A DNA stretch of 64,000 bases from Patiria pectinifera (GCA_029964075.1 CM057149.1:28286197-28350196); one strand, 5' to 3'; counted from the first letter of the stretch, positions 45,251-58,637 are shown. Program-made: numbers and translations. Notes: generated by a model from the letters alone, not told the origin.

Positions 45251-47224
45251 TATTTCAAGAGAGATACATGCAGTACAGAAGAGAACCGTTTCCTGAAAGT
45301 TGACATCACGTGACCACAACATCCAATTCTGTAAACAGATGTCACATGGTATATATTCTATACAAAAAATTGTTGTCTTATTTTAGCATATAACAAAATT
45401 AAAACACAATTCAAAGTGAATTTCTAAAAACAAAAAAAAAAGCACAAGGAAGTAAGCCGTCCTTCTGAGAAATGTCAGATTTGTTGATTTATAAACAAAA
45501 CACATCCAAACTCAAATCTTTTCCAAGGGAGGGTACTGATGGTGCCACTCAGTACCATCCACGCCAATATAAGCCCATGCAAGCTGAACACCGGATACAA
45601 CTCATGGAAAGAGCTCGTTATAAGCTTGACTTACGAGATTATAATAAGATCACGCGAGATGTTACGGGATAATATGAGATTATAAGGGACAATATCCTCG
45701 TGAAATACTTTGAGCTTAGTGACTTGACTATCGACTTATCTGTGGTTTTGATGCTTAAGTCAACTTTTCCGGACACCCTTCGGTCATTAAATTATCAGAA
45801 TCCGGGAGATGGATTCCCCCGGCGCATTCAGTTTTCCGGATGTTCATTATTTGGACACAGAAGAACACGTGCTATACTGATGCACTTGTAAAGGGTCCAG
45901 ACCATAAATATACTGCCATAGACGTTAGTGATAATTATGCGCACTTCCCAAAATTACTCACAACTCTCTAAGGTGTTCAAGACACGCATCGAAATAAAGC
46001 TCATTTCATCATCTTTCATTTTTGGGGGTAATTCAGTGACTTTTGGGAGTAATCATTCCATCCAAAGATGACCACCACTACAAACAGTCCTAAAGCCCAT
46101 CGCCATTACGAAAACGATACCTACGCTCCATTGCAAAATATAGCGCTTTAGGGTCCAACTTCACCAATTTCACAGAAATACAAGCTGACAGTCATGTGCA
46201 CGGATTCCACTAATTTTTTTTTATTCAAAACCTCGAGGTCAATTGTCCACAAAATGTTCTGATACTGAAGAATTTGAGGGCATGGAAATCGTGATTTGGC
46301 CGGCGTAGGCAACGTTTGACCAATTTACTGGTCTGAGCCAGTAATCATTGGGTCCCGAGTACTGTGTACCGCTTTTCGCCCGATGTGATACCGGGTGAAA
46401 AGTGGCTGGCCGGTAAAATTACCGGCCGGTAATTGGATGCTTGAACTTATTTGCTATTTACATCGTCAATGACATTCGTGAGTCCACATAGCTTTGAGTG
46501 TTTTCTCTCAATATCTGGAACAAATACAAAAAGTTCATACTTTGGACATAAAATTACTTTGTTCTAATGGTCTCAAACACTATATGTACTCGGCAAAACA
46601 TCCAACGTTTAAAATAATTAATGCTTGCTAGACATAAAATTGATTTCCAGAAAAGCACATCAATAAATTATATCAAAAAGTCACAGAACATGAACTTTCG
46701 ATCCGGAAGAATCTTTCTCAATGGCAAAAAAAGTTCCCTACAGTCCTCTGCATCTATGTTTTTGAACAGAAAGTATGTTATGGTCCTCCCTAAACCCCAT
46801 CCCCCCAATACCAAATATCAACCGTGTCTTGGCATAGTGCGTACTGTAAGGACAGGAAGTTGGGCCCCTAGGGTAGTAGATTCCGCTCAGGTGTATGCTC
46901 CTTATCCAAGAGGAAGCCTACATCCTTGAACTCGGCACAGACACAACAATCTCAAACCACCGCAGGGAGCCGGAGAGGAAATTGTAATCTACACAGAAAC
47001 TCTAGTCAGGGCCTGCGAGAGCCGATAGAAGTTTCGATTTAGACTTCGGTGAGTTCACTCGGCTTGTTACTGAACACGATGCAGGCAGGTTTGACAAGCT
47101 ATATAGGTCTTGGATGTTTCTGGGAAACATTTTCTGGTCTACGCTTATTCGAAGCTGCTGTAACGAATCGTTGGTCAATTTATTGTCGAACGTGACAAAC
47201 TATGAAGTGAACACTTTATGCAAT
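45251..47224. other. Unique intronic sequence
   Basis: AT-rich with short open frames only. A palindromic patch at about 46415-46432 contains ACCGGCCGGT. No exon was supported. Confidence 0.3.
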
Positions 47225-47757
47225 GTATTTTTTTAATTCAATGCTTGAAAATGCAGCTTTGTGTCCCAGGTAGACTAACCATATTTTTCAATTTCGTTTT
47301 GTCCTTTTCAGGGGTATTTTGGTGCCTTTATGGTTTTTATGCTAATGCAAATGTCCATATTCATGAGCAGATGTGTGATGTCATTTCATGCAGAAACAAC
47401 AATGTTACAGCTATTTCAGCACCAAAAAAGTTGCCATAAGTCTGAATATTTCGCTATCGTAAGTTTTCATTTCTTTGGTGATTCATTTGCTTTTCTCACT
47501 TTCCAATGAATGCATTTTGGGTTCACAATTTTTAATAGGAAACACCTAAACTGAACAGTGTCTTCCTGAAATGACATCACAGCAACAGCGCCCTCGTTTG
47601 TCTGGAAAAGTATGGGCAATATGAATGTTTAAAGAAGTGTACTTTTCATTGAAATTATTAAAAAGGATGTCAAACAGTTTTCATATATTTAAGAGGAGTA
47701 GAAAGTTGCACAAAATATGTTCCCAAGAACAAATTCACTTCATAGCCCCTTTAAAGG
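47225..47757. mobile_element. Family B MITE, inverted copy
   Basis: Read on the - strand from 47757 (AAAGGGGCTATGAAGTGAAT) it follows the 11200 element, including GAGGGCGCTGTTGCTGTGAT and CATCACACATCTGCTCATGA. Confidence 0.75.
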
Positions 47758-49083
47758 TAATTCCATCGCTCTTACTTGGTAAAACAACACTGTACTGGCC
47801 AAACTTCCACAAATAGTGTTCGCATTGTTTATAAAAAAATTATTATAGCTTGAATACTAAACATGAATTTGTTCAATTGCAACCCCCCCCTGACTTTTCC
47901 CATTGTTTTCACTATTTGTTTTTAGATATTAAAGTGAAACAATCTTTTCGATTGCTTGAACGTTCAATATTGGAGTTCAGGTCACCATTTGCCCTAATAG
48001 ACTTGTGTATATTTATCTCTTGTTTAATATCCCAAAAGGAAACTCGTCAAATGTGCAGAATGGGAAGGTGGAATACCGAACCTGCTTCTTACAAGACACT
48101 CCATAAAAAATGAACTTTATGGTTTAGCGGAAGATATAGGCCTACTAAAAATAAAAACAAGTTACAGAGCTTAATTTATTCCAGCCTCGCAAACCGGAAA
48201 AGGGAAGCAAAACGTCAAACATCTCATAAACCAGCGGAAGACATAGATCATGTAAAGCTATAGAACTGTAATCTTTAAATACCCAGGAGATTTAAATGAA
48301 AGATTAAAAAAAGCCCTAAACTATTCAAGGAAATTGCCCTTCAAAGATACAAAAAGGGTAGGCCCTACTATAGTTCAATACCAACAGAAACGTTGAGAGG
48401 AAAACTGATAAGAGCGTTGTTTTGAATCCGCCGATAGACATGGAGCCGCAAGTTGTCACTTTCGGAAAGCATTAGCGGATAAGACGCCCAAAGAAGTCCT
48501 CCCGTCTTAAAGATATAACGGCCAAGGGTTCAAAACTCGGCCTAACTTATGAAATCATCCTAACATTTACCCCGAAATGTCAACCAAACATACTCGATTC
48601 TTCTCGTCGTTGAAAAAAAACCCACACACACAAAGCGTGACTTCTAAAAGTAAACTATCCGCAGGATCTCGAAACTAAGACTAATAGAAGTTGTGACAAA
48701 CTGTCTGTCACGGTCAATTGAGATCAGAGGGTTTAAACTCGCATATTGGTTAGGAGATATGGATTATGAAGACGTTCCCGCCCACTGGGAGGAAGGATGA
48801 CTAGTGGGCCGTGTCAAACGCGCGACCCTTAGGCGCTCCTCTTGTATCATCAAGTCATTTATTGAAAACACTGGTTAGTTAGCTAATAGCACAGAACTGG
48901 AATTGAAAAGCTCTCAGCTGTGCTGTATAGGCCTACAGTTCATAACTATAACTAGGCTATCAGTGCCCGCAAATTTGTTTTCGTTGGTGTCGTCACTTAA
49001 GGTCATTTAATTCCGAAAACATATGGAGTAAAACAATTAATTGAACTGAGAGGGCACGGCCGAGGTTTAGCGTTATTTATTTA
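47758..49083. other. Unique intronic sequence
   Basis: AT-rich; no exon, SINE or repeat pair supported. Confidence 0.3.
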
Positions 49084-49085
49084 TA

Positions 49086-49594
49086 CAGGCCGGTGCCAAA
49101 AAAAAACCCGAAACCCAAGTGTCGGGGCTACTGTTTTATTGAAGTTCTGCATGTAGCACTTTCAAATCTAGAATATAAAAGGCAAATTCATCAGCTTTCT
49201 TTTAGTACAAAAATCATTCAAATCACTCATGTACTTTTCATGTTACGGAATTTTAAACACAACCACCGTTTTAAGGTTCTGTCAACGGATCACATAAAAG
49301 GTCTGCGTTCTTTCAGCAAAACGAAAACAATTCACACACATCCCTATGTGCTTCTTTTCGTTTTGTTGAAAGAACACTGATATTTCTTTGTGATCCGTGG
49401 ACAGAACCTTGAAACGGTGGTTAAGTTTAAAATTCTGTAACTTGAAAACCACCTGAGTGATTTGAATGATTCTTGTACTAAAAGGAAGCTTAAGAATTGG
49501 GTGTTCATATCTTGCATTTTGAAAATGCTACATGCAGAACTTCCTTAAAACAATGGTCCCAACATTTGGGTTTCGGTTTTTTTTACTCACCCTG
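49086..49594. mobile_element. 509-bp mariner-like foldback flanked by TA
   Basis: Ends CAGGCCGGTGCC... and ...ACTCACCCTG flanked by TA on both sides. The arms continue with AAAACCCGAAACCCAA/TTGGGTTTCGGTTTT, GAAGTTCTGCATGTAGCA/TGCTACATGCAGAACTTC and ACCACCGTTTTAAGGTTCTG. It pairs almost to the centre and is noncoding. Confidence 0.8.
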
Positions 49595-49849
49595 TACTGG
49601 CCTTTCAACTATGACATTTGTACTTTGAATTTCGTGAATTTTTTAAGTATACATACATGTATTGTTTTCCTTTACATATTAATGATACCTTTATCTTTTA
49701 TTAATCATAATAGGCAAGTATCGAAAAATGGATATCGAGTGAATGGTCAGAGATTGTTCCAGCTTTTAGATGTCACAGTTACATTATTGCTATAATGTTA
49801 GAATATCAAGAAGACCAGTACGTGGGGAATGAGTTGACTGCTGTACGCG

Positions 49850-50186
49850 TTCCGTTCACAGACGTATATGTTCGGGCAAGGACCATTAGTCAACTAGTGG
49901 TTGATTTGTGACGTACCTTACGCCTGCGCACTGATAGCAACGTGCGAACGTCTCTAGTACGCTGGTCAAAATGTCATCGCAAAACTTCTGGATCCTGGCT
50001 CTCTGCTAGCGTTATGAATGCGCGCGGCTGTTGGTTACCAGCGAAGCAACCAACCCCAGTAGGTTGGTTCCAAATAGTCGACTAGCGTAGTCAACCACCG
50101 TCGACTAGACAGAGTTCGGGCAAACGTTAGTTAACCATTGGTCCACTATAGTCCTTGCGCGAACTTGGCCTATGTCTGTGGTTCCG
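49850..50186. mobile_element. ~337-bp foldback with GTCAACTAG/CTAGTCGAC motifs
   Basis: TTCGGGCAAGGACCATTAGT at the left is inverted at ATAGTCCTTGCGCGAA at the right. Short TAGTCGACTA-type palindromes fill the interior. Limits are approximate. Confidence 0.65.
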
Positions 50187-50509
50187 CTTCCCATAATATC
50201 TCGATCGCGCCCTCTAGAGACTAACATGTACCCTACAGGTGGGGATGTACAATTTCACTGATTCAAATAGGAAATAGGATCATTCATTGAATGATTCCAG
50301 ATTGAAGGTTTTTTAATTGCGATTAAGTAAGTATTTACTATATAGTTTGTATAAAAATGATACATTTAGAGAAAACAAAATATTAAAAATACTAGCTGCC
50401 ATTTTGTTTAATAATAACTTATATACGCTTACAGAATGAATATTTTCTCAACACAATACTGTTTTCCAATTTCATGTGGACACCTACATCCAGATATATA
50501 CCGCCCTGA

Positions 50510-50900
50510 ATCCTTCAAAATCCTCTTTGCCAAAGTGGAGGAATTTGGCGGATTGAGGTTACATGGCAACAGTGCGTTACTGATTTCGTAGGATGCACTT
50601 TGTCAAGGTCTTGGGCCGGACCTTGTGTTGTTTTTGCTCAGCTATGCATAAATATAGGCCTGGATTATGCTTGAAATCCTCCGTACTGCTCCAGGATGTA
50701 ACTGGCCAAGCCTCAACATATTGACAGTCACTGCCGCAGAATTTTGAAGGATTCAGGCAGTGGTCACCCCTCCACGGACCATATCCAAGAAATAATGGAG
50801 GGATTTGCAGGATTGAGGCTATATGCTATTTTTCCATGAGGCCAATTAGAGTATTTTGCAGGATTGAGGCTACATCCTAGCAAAAAGGCCTAGGGAGTTT
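50510..50900 (+). repeat. 402-bp dispersed repeat, copy 2
   Basis: Colinear with 36029-36430 in the same orientation and very similar; differences are few substitutions and short indels. Confidence 0.85.
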
Positions 50901-53514
50901 AGGTAAATTTGAAGGGATGATATGTCAATGTGGTCTAATTTGCAGCAAAGTGGGTGAAAGGAGATTAAAATGACATCAATATCTCATCTGGCCAACTTAC
51001 CAATTGTTCTTTGCTAATCAATATTGAGTTGGAACAACCAAACATTATGCTCTAATGATTACGTAAACGAGTTACATAATCAATGAATCATTGGTTGAAA
51101 AGTATTCATTCTTAAGCGTATAAAACAAAATATGAGCTAGTATTTCTTATGTATATTTTTTTTAAAGACTACTAACCGAGAATTCATAAAAATATCGTTT
51201 ACGTATATATTCCAAAATTGTTTTGCATTTTGAGGCAATAAAGCAAACTTTTAACGTGTTTGCCTTTAATAATCGTTGTATCTGAAATACTTAATTACCA
51301 CGCCACCTGTCTTCCCTATGTTACGATATGTGCAGGGATCCGTGTGTGATTGTGTATGTGTGGTGAAGAACGGTTTTCTAAAGGATATGGGACTTAAAAT
51401 CCTCTCCCTTTTGTGCTAAATCTGCCCATTTTCTCTCATCCGTTGTAAGCGGAAGCATGCTCCCTAAAGATCCTGGGAGTTTGATGTCGAACAGATGTGA
51501 ATCATTTTGAAGGGAAAAAAAATATCATCTTTAAAGCGAACGGACTCCATGTACATGTACAAAAACTCATCTAACAGCCCAAAACTTCACATCATTATAT
51601 CACCGCAGTATGAATCATCTGTATGCGACAAGGCATAAACTCCGTTGCTTGATGCATGGGGAAAGCGTTCTCCCGTGTGCGTAAACTGCCATAACGAGCA
51701 ACAGGGAAGTGCAAATTAAACTCGAGTTGAACGAAGTTCACGTATGCCTAGGCCTATGGAGTCCGATCACTTACTTTGTTTATATGCGAGAACTAAAGCA
51801 GACCTCGTCTAAAGGCTCCCGAGTTTTCATATATATAAGGAAGCTTCGTCATTGAAATAATTGTGTGGCAAAGAGATGATTACAAAGTACAGTGGTTGTG
51901 GATCTTATTGTAGCACCACCTTTTTGTGGGTATAATTGCGAGTGCTGTTCCACCTTCCAAATCATAGGCCCCACTTAGAGTTAAAGCCATCGATTAGGCC
52001 AACCACACGTGCACAACTAATTGAATGGGAGTGTTCTATATAAGGTGGGTGCGGACATCCAGGAACTGCTAAATTTCCTTGTCTGGTTCCGAGTTCTATT
52101 TTCTTGAAATTGAAAGGGTCGCGAGTCCGGGCTATCGATGAAAACTGACGTCTGATCCAATTGGTGACTTCATCGGCTGACGAAAGTGGCCGATATAACT
52201 GAAAGATACAACCCCAGAGCTAAAAGCGAAACGAATGGCAATGGCTAGGAACAAATGCTACTTAAAGGCCTAAAGGATCAGTTGCTTTTGATGCATTTTG
52301 TTCGTTTCCAATAGTAACACCACTCAAAATCCAAAGAAAGCGTTCAAAACCTAACCTGTTCAAGTTTCGGCTCAGTGCATATACTACACCCTTCGAGAAA
52401 ACAGTAAAAAAACCACAACTTTATGATCACTCGGAAAACCGACTCTGTCATTAAAGTTCTATTATTCCAAAAATATCAGTCAACAACTAGTTCGCTGGAA
52501 ATTACCTACATTGTTTGTTTGTGTGTTTTTTTTCTAAATGACAGCAAGCCAGGTGGAATAATTTCACTGCGTGTTTATAGTACGAGTGTGATTTTTTTAA
52601 TCCGAGTACGATTTTTGAAATAATTGAAATAATTCGATAGGTATACTTTGGCAAACGATATTGTTTTCCTTAAATACGGAAATAATTAATATTAATCGCA
52701 ACAGGAATACATTGTATTTATATTCTTTTATATGCTCATATCGAACCAACAGTGGGTAAATAAATATATGTAAGTACTACATGGGGTATAAAAAAAAACA
52801 TAACACGGTTAGTTCCGAACACTGTAACTAGGACCTGAGTTCTGGAGCACACTGGGTTTTAATTACACGAATGGCATTAGCAATACCTGCTGGTGTTGTA
52901 TTCTTTAGAAATAAATGTCACTAGTTGTATGTCCATAAGTTATCCATAAGAAGTCTTCCTATAATGTCACGGTACAGCGCGTTGCCGAGACTGGCTTCTT
53001 AAAACGAATTTCAATATGTGCTAATATTCGTTAAAAAATGTCTGTTCAGCCACTCTTTTACCGAAGCTGCTGTAATGACACCAAGTACTGCCTTCTTTAC
53101 TTTAAATAGAACCTTTTTTCTCTCAATCTAGCAAAATTTACATTCTTCGCTCCTTTTTAAAAATTTCTTTTTCGCTGATAACTTTATTTATTATTCGCGC
53201 TCACTGATAACTTTATTAAGGGTTAATCCAATGCTTCATAAAAAGCTATTAAGTCTGAAGGAAATCAGATGATCCTCTACGAATAATCCTGTAATTCGCT
53301 TAAGTAAACTTAAACCCTTGCTCACCTGTACATTCACATGTAGGCAAGCCTAGTTGTGAAAATGGATGACCATGAATGAACGAAACACCTGAACGACAGA
53401 TAATGACGCAATGGACGATACTGACCTCATGTAGACCGACAATTAACAGCTTAGATTTGTCACACATTTTGCCGAGAAAAAGTCTGGACTATGTCTAGGT
53501 AAGGCGTTACTCAC
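50901..53514. other. Start of the 38.7-kb first intron of the EMI receptor gene
   Basis: Unique AT-rich sequence between exon 1 (53515-53672, - strand) and the repeat at 50510. First introns often carry regulatory sites, but none was recognised. A middle exon of the EMI domain could be hidden here or elsewhere in the intron. Confidence 0.35.
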
Positions 53515-53672
53515 CTGATGATGGCCCTGCAGACACCAGGTAACCCCGGGTGGATTTGCTGCGGGTGTCTGGCGGATGCGAGCCCCGCTAGGCCCAGGCA
53601 GAGCAACGGCAAGATCCAGCTCCTGAGCGGCCAAGGCAACCTCTGATGCGACACAACCACTCCCCACGACAT
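53515..53672 (-). CDS. EMI-domain receptor-like protein, exon 1: signal peptide
   Basis: The ATG at 53672-53670 (context GGAGATGTCG) opens 52 codons to a perfect donor CATCAG|GTGAGT. The peptide has an N-terminal basic stretch, a hydrophobic core (WILPLLCLGLAGLASA) with likely cleavage after Ala-Ser-Ala, then HPQQIHPGLPGVCRAII. A Cys preceded by Pro-Gly-Val resembles the NVC start of EMI domains. The carried-over AG plus the G of exon 2 gives Arg and keeps the EMI frame. Upstream in-frame codons (GTG...) are not starts. Assignment to the same gene as the EMI exon rests on phase (one chance in three), strand order, and the need of the membrane protein for a signal peptide. The EMI formed this way would lack its middle part. 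Confidence 0.55.
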
Positions 53673-55245
53673 CTCCGTGTTATAAGTCCGTCCGTATCGA
53701 ACCCTCCTCACAACGTATAATGAAGGGAAAAAAACTCCTTTGTTGATGTTACATGCACAGTCCGGTCAATCAAGCCAGTATCATGTTCCACTCGTACTTT
53801 TCTCGGAATGTACTCCTTCACATGTTCAGTTGAAGCACATTAGTTCTTAATGCTGTAAAGTGCCGCGGAAGTAAGCATTTATAAGCAACGTACCACACTC
53901 GGGCCACTGCACCTAGAGGTTTTTACAGCGTGTAACTAGCAAAGCCTGTACATACATGTATTCCTCGTGTATCAGGGAATAGACTTAGCTGCCATCACGC
54001 AAAGGAAGTTACTCCTGACTCGGCCTGTGGCTATGTACCCTAGCTATCCAGGGGTCCGTATACTTTATACCCCGTAGAAGCAGGTCCTGCTTTTGCTGGG
54101 TGCAAGGTTTGCGGTGAAGGAAAGGCTGGCTCAAACTTGTCAGAGGGGTGTGGTTAAAAGAACAACGCATTTTGCCAATCAAAACGAGGAGTGCGCACAC
54201 GCACCATAAGTACAAACGTAATTGCGCTGTGAGAGTCCCTCCGTATTTTTTTGTATATAAATTGTGTGGCGAGTCACGAGACTCCATTTTGTATATAATG
54301 CCGGAGTGGATCAACCAACGTGCCTAAGAGATAAAGTTAACAGTTCATTAGACATCTGTTGTAAGAAATTGATACCTAAAAGCTGGTTCTTTTTTCTCAA
54401 AATATTTGTCGAGTCCATCATACCGCAATTACATTGTAACAACGTTGGCGTCGTCCTTTGTTCAAAGCAAAGAGAAAGTCGTGCTCAGTGGCCGACTGAC
54501 AGGTGCATTACTTTGAGAGCAAACGATAGGAACGGAGGGCTGCAGCCTACATTTTCCATTGTTTTCTTGCATTCTTCATTAACCTAGATCCGCCACTGTT
54601 ATGTCTTTTTTTTCATCCGAGGATAAATTAAAGATCAGATTGAAGTACTCGTGCAACAACTATTGTCATCGCGAAAATACGCCAGTCGTAACATTCCAAA
54701 GTCGTTCTCCATATTGCAATTAACTCTACAGAAAAGCCTGCATTGTGTTCACTGAATGCAAAGTATGCGCGAGCGTGAACCAAATGCATGGCGCTGATTG
54801 GGCATTTTCTTCTGGTGACGATAACATGCTCTTCATTTACTTGCATGTCAGTGTTTTGTTTTGTGCAGAAAGAGGTCAGTTTGCATTGTAGTCCAAGTCC
54901 AGGACGGGCACTTCATGATGAAGGCCCTGATCTGCACACTTCAAGAATGTTGCCATTTTACGCCAATCCCTTCAAACCCGTAACCTTCCCGCTTTAAACA
55001 TTTAATTTCCTGATTACTCGCATTAGTTTTTAAATGATGAGAAGAGAACGATTGAACGCTGCTGAGCAAAATATAATATTGCTTAGCATTTTTCAGCTGG
55101 AAACCAGTCACAAGCAATACACATTGCATGACATTTTAGCTGGCACGTAACCGAATTTTGCTGTTAAGCAATTTGTTTCCGTGCCTGGCATGGCAAAACT
55201 TGTGATCATTGGCTCCATGAAATGGTTCTCCTAATATTTGCTTGT
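53673..55245. other. Upstream region of the EMI receptor gene
   Basis: The promoter of the - strand gene is expected just above 53672. No clear TATA element was recognised, and no other gene is supported. Confidence 0.3.
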
Positions 55246-55500
55246 ACCCACCGCCCAATCAGGGAACTGGGAAGGGCTAATCTCCTTCACAAACTTTTGT
55301 GAAGGAAGCACAGGCGCGCAAAGTATTGTGGGGAGCTAAATGCCTCTATCCAATGCACGTACACTCTGTGCGCACGTGTCACACGCTTGCGGACGAGTTG
55401 ACCCGTGATATATTGTTAAAACAAATTCTATGGCATGAGTGCTCGAAGAAATTACGTCATGCATCCCAGAAGAAATTAACCCTGCTTGGGCGGTGGGAAC
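55246..55500. mobile_element. ~255-bp inverted-repeat element
   Basis: TACCCACCGCCCAA at 55246 is inverted at TTGGGCGGTGGGAAC (to 55500). A short hairpin CTTCACAAACTTTTGTGAAG lies inside. Confidence 0.5.
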
Positions 55501-56145
55501 CAGCGAACTCTTAATAGGCCATTTTTTCTGGGCGAGTGAGGGCGCTGTATCAATATTGTCTGGGTACCGACGCTTGAAAAATCCCGTTTATTGAAACAAT
55601 TAATAACTTTACTTGAATCTAAATATTACAGATTGAGCAAATGTATTTTGGGGACTTTGCAGTGTTTAAATCACGTCGATAACCTCTATTTTCCAAATAA
55701 GGTCATTATAGCGCCCTCACTCGTTCAAGAATAATTAAGGCCTATTAAATTGTGATATAGGCCTATGTGGCTTTGTGAAACTCTTGTTGGTCAGACGTTT
55801 CTTCGTCACCGAATAGTTTCGGCCAAGTGGTTGGCAAACTATGGACGTACGACCACCACTGCAAAAGAAAAGAATGCCCCCCCCCAAAAAAAAAACAACC
55901 CACAACACAACAAAACAACACAATTAAACTGATTCAAATTAGGTTTTGCCCTTCACCGACGTATAAACACTGTGTTACCTACCGAGTGAAAGCTCGACCA
56001 TCGAGCTAACGGGATCGATTGGCTGGTTCGAATCTAATGTACATAGCAGCGGGTACCGCATTAACTTTAACAAAAATTCCATCTTATTAAAAATTAAACT
56101 GTGTGTTATTCCATAAGCATTCTCAAAAAAAAAACCCGAGTCTAT

Positions 56146-56527
56146 GGCCAAAAAAAAAAAGTCTCCGGTTTCTGGTATGGAGCTTGCCCCAAAAGTGGTG
56201 CGGCGACGCGGCTTCTTTTTTTTTTTTACATGGTTTTTTTTTTTTTTTTGGCTTCAAATGTCGGCAGATGACTGCAAATGGTGCCCGACTAAACTTAGTG
56301 CAAATATATGGGAGTCCAGAGAGGCCACATAAATCTTATTCTCGATCATAACCCCTTCTAAAAACACGTTAAAATTGTGCAGCAGCAGAATTCCAGTCAA
56401 ACCAGTGAGTTTGGCGGTTTTGAAACATCATCTTGTATTGAAAAAAAAACTTTTTCATTTTGCCGACGCGCATGGCTACGGCGACGCGCGCGCATACCAG
56501 AAACCGGAGACTTTTTTTTTTTTGGCC
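56146..56527. mobile_element. Harbinger-like MITE, copy 2
   Basis: GGCCAAAAAAAAAAAGTCTCC...GGAGACTTTTTTTTTTTTGGCC, with GGTTTCTGGTATG inverted inside. It is flanked by TAT on both sides (3-bp target duplication). Same family as 31803-32179. Confidence 0.75.
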
Positions 56528-57592
56528 TATTGTAACCGTACTCTAAGTGCTTTAAATTGCCATTTCGCGGAAAATCTGTTGTCAGCGTCGGTTGAAAGTT
56601 TTGAAGAAAAAAAATGATGTCCGCCAATGCGAAACGGCACACAATATTAGTACATATACATGAAGTTACAACCACTAGAGCTGAAAAGATACACCTGTTT
56701 GCCTACACATTATATGAGGGGATCGGGGGAGAAAAACAGAAGGAACCTGATGCCTCAATGCATCAGCTAGTGCGTTCTATTAGAGGTGGCGTGCACTATT
56801 ATATTCAGTCACTTGCATCCGCACGTAATGGCTGAATGGCGTTGAGACCTTCATACCGTGTCTTCACAGAGCAGGTTCCTTGCTTATGATGCCCCTTTAT
56901 GCACCACTTCTGGTTTCGATGCCCGGTTTCGAAGTCAATGCCAGGCTGGCATATGGATTGTGTTTTCAGCTTTAACATGAACCACGTGGAGCCTGCGAAT
57001 TGCTTCCGAGAGACGACAGACTTGTCCGATGTGCTATAGCGCCCTCTGTTGGAACTGATTCATTTTGTTCAGATCGGTACTTTTTTAGCACACTCGCAAA
57101 AGACACAAAAAATGACACAATTATACACTGATTTCAAAAGATCTTAAGTCATATAGGATCATGGCATATATAGGATCATTTTCCAAAAGTAACATACCGA
57201 ATTATTATCAAAAAGTTTACTTTGAATAGACTAAACACCCTGTGAATTCATTTCGTCTGGCTTGCTGTCATTTAGACGAAATCGAAAAAAATGTTTATCG
57301 GACATGTCCAACAAACACTCAATTGACTGATCCCGGAAATTAAAAAGTCCTCCCGACGAATTGTATTTCCTGATGACGAGCAGAGCATACTGTTCGAAAC
57401 GTCGAGTTAGAACAACTGGTTCTTTTCAGAACCACACAACTCACAAAGGGGTAACATTTACATGATGTTACAGCAAACCTTCCATTCATTAAAATGGCTT
57501 TCGTTATCGAAAGGTTAACGTGCATGTAATGTAGATTTTCCCGGCCAAGTTAGCAGATTTGGGGCCCTTGCCATAATCAGTGATGTAGTGCC
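56528..57592. other. Unique intergenic sequence
   Basis: AT-rich; no gene or repeat supported. Confidence 0.3.
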
Positions 57593-57720
57593 TTGATGCT
57601 GGGCCTTGGCCTTAAGGCTGCCTTAAGGCTGGATTTTAGGGCCTTGGCCTTGGCCTCGAGGCTTGAGGGCAAAAGCCTTGGCCTTGGCCTTGGCCTTGAG
57701 GGTTCAGGGCCTTGCAATTT
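57593..57720. repeat. (GGCCTT)n minisatellite, block 1
   Basis: Hexamer GGCCTT/GGCTGCCTT units with GAGGGT spacers. A second block is at 58638-58740. The open frame across it is an artefact of the repeat. Confidence 0.85.
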
Positions 57721-58298
57721 TGAGTCAAGTCTCTTCAAGGCTCATAGATTTTTGCATTTTCCAGATAAATCTGTTCGAAATTTTGCTGTTACCATTTTAA
57801 TCGTATTACCATGGAGGAGGGAAGCACCCTATAGATTTGTGTGTTGGGCATACTTCCACTTTTGTAGCATCACATTTTGTTACCATTGTAGTAGATTTGC
57901 TGCAAAAATATTCCGTACACTTGTGGGGCTAATGAGATGATCACTTTAATTGCATATAACTATTGAATAGATCTGATTGGTTGTATATGTCTCCCTGATA
58001 AGTGCTAAAGATTTGCATGTATCTGTTTTAGATAATGCTGATATTTCTGACCATGTTGGGCCAGCAAATAAAAATTTCCCAAGGGTTTACAATTTCTTGG
58101 ATCCCCCTTTTGTTACACTTGGGAGAATTGTGTGTCAATATAGAAGTAAATCATTATTTTGTTTAGTTAAACCATATTGAAGACCTGAACTTATACTTTA
58201 ATAGATACAGTGCAGTCATAAAACGGTGTAGGCCTATGCGAGCATGTTGATTGCAATTAAATAAATGTTGTTCTTCGTAACTAGCAATTCGTGATCAT

Positions 58299-58573
58299 AA
58301 GGGCGGATCCAGGGGGGGCCAAAAGGGGCCATCCCCCCCCCAAAAAAAAAAACAACAACCCGAAACCATTTCTTTTTAAGTGACGTCGTGATAAAGGCAG
58401 GCAATGAGTACACCACCATCTTTTCCTCAAAAAACATCGGTTAAAATGGTCAGAAATTGCCTCAAATCGCACCACAGAGCATCTCGAAGCCGTAATTTTT
58501 TGACCCACTTTTTTGGGATGGGACCGAAATTTCGTTGCCCCCTCCCCCCAAATTGTGTTCCGGATCCGCCCTT
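58299..58573. mobile_element. 275-bp Mutator-like MITE, short relative
   Basis: AAGGGCGGATCC at the left and GGATCCGCCCTT at the right. It is flanked by TCGTGATCAT and ACGTGATGAT (a 10-bp duplication with two mismatches). It shares GGCAGGCAATGAGTACACCA with 43328-44172 but lacks the inner 500 bases of that element. Confidence 0.8.
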
Positions 58574-58637
58574 ACGTGATGATGTGTCACTCATGTGACT
58601 ATAATTAGTTCTATATCAGTGGGCATTTCATAAAACA

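Noticed and set aside
57593-57940. 115-codon open frame over the GGCCTT repeat
   Set aside because: The frame exists because a hexamer repeat without stops is divisible by three; there is no start context or domain.
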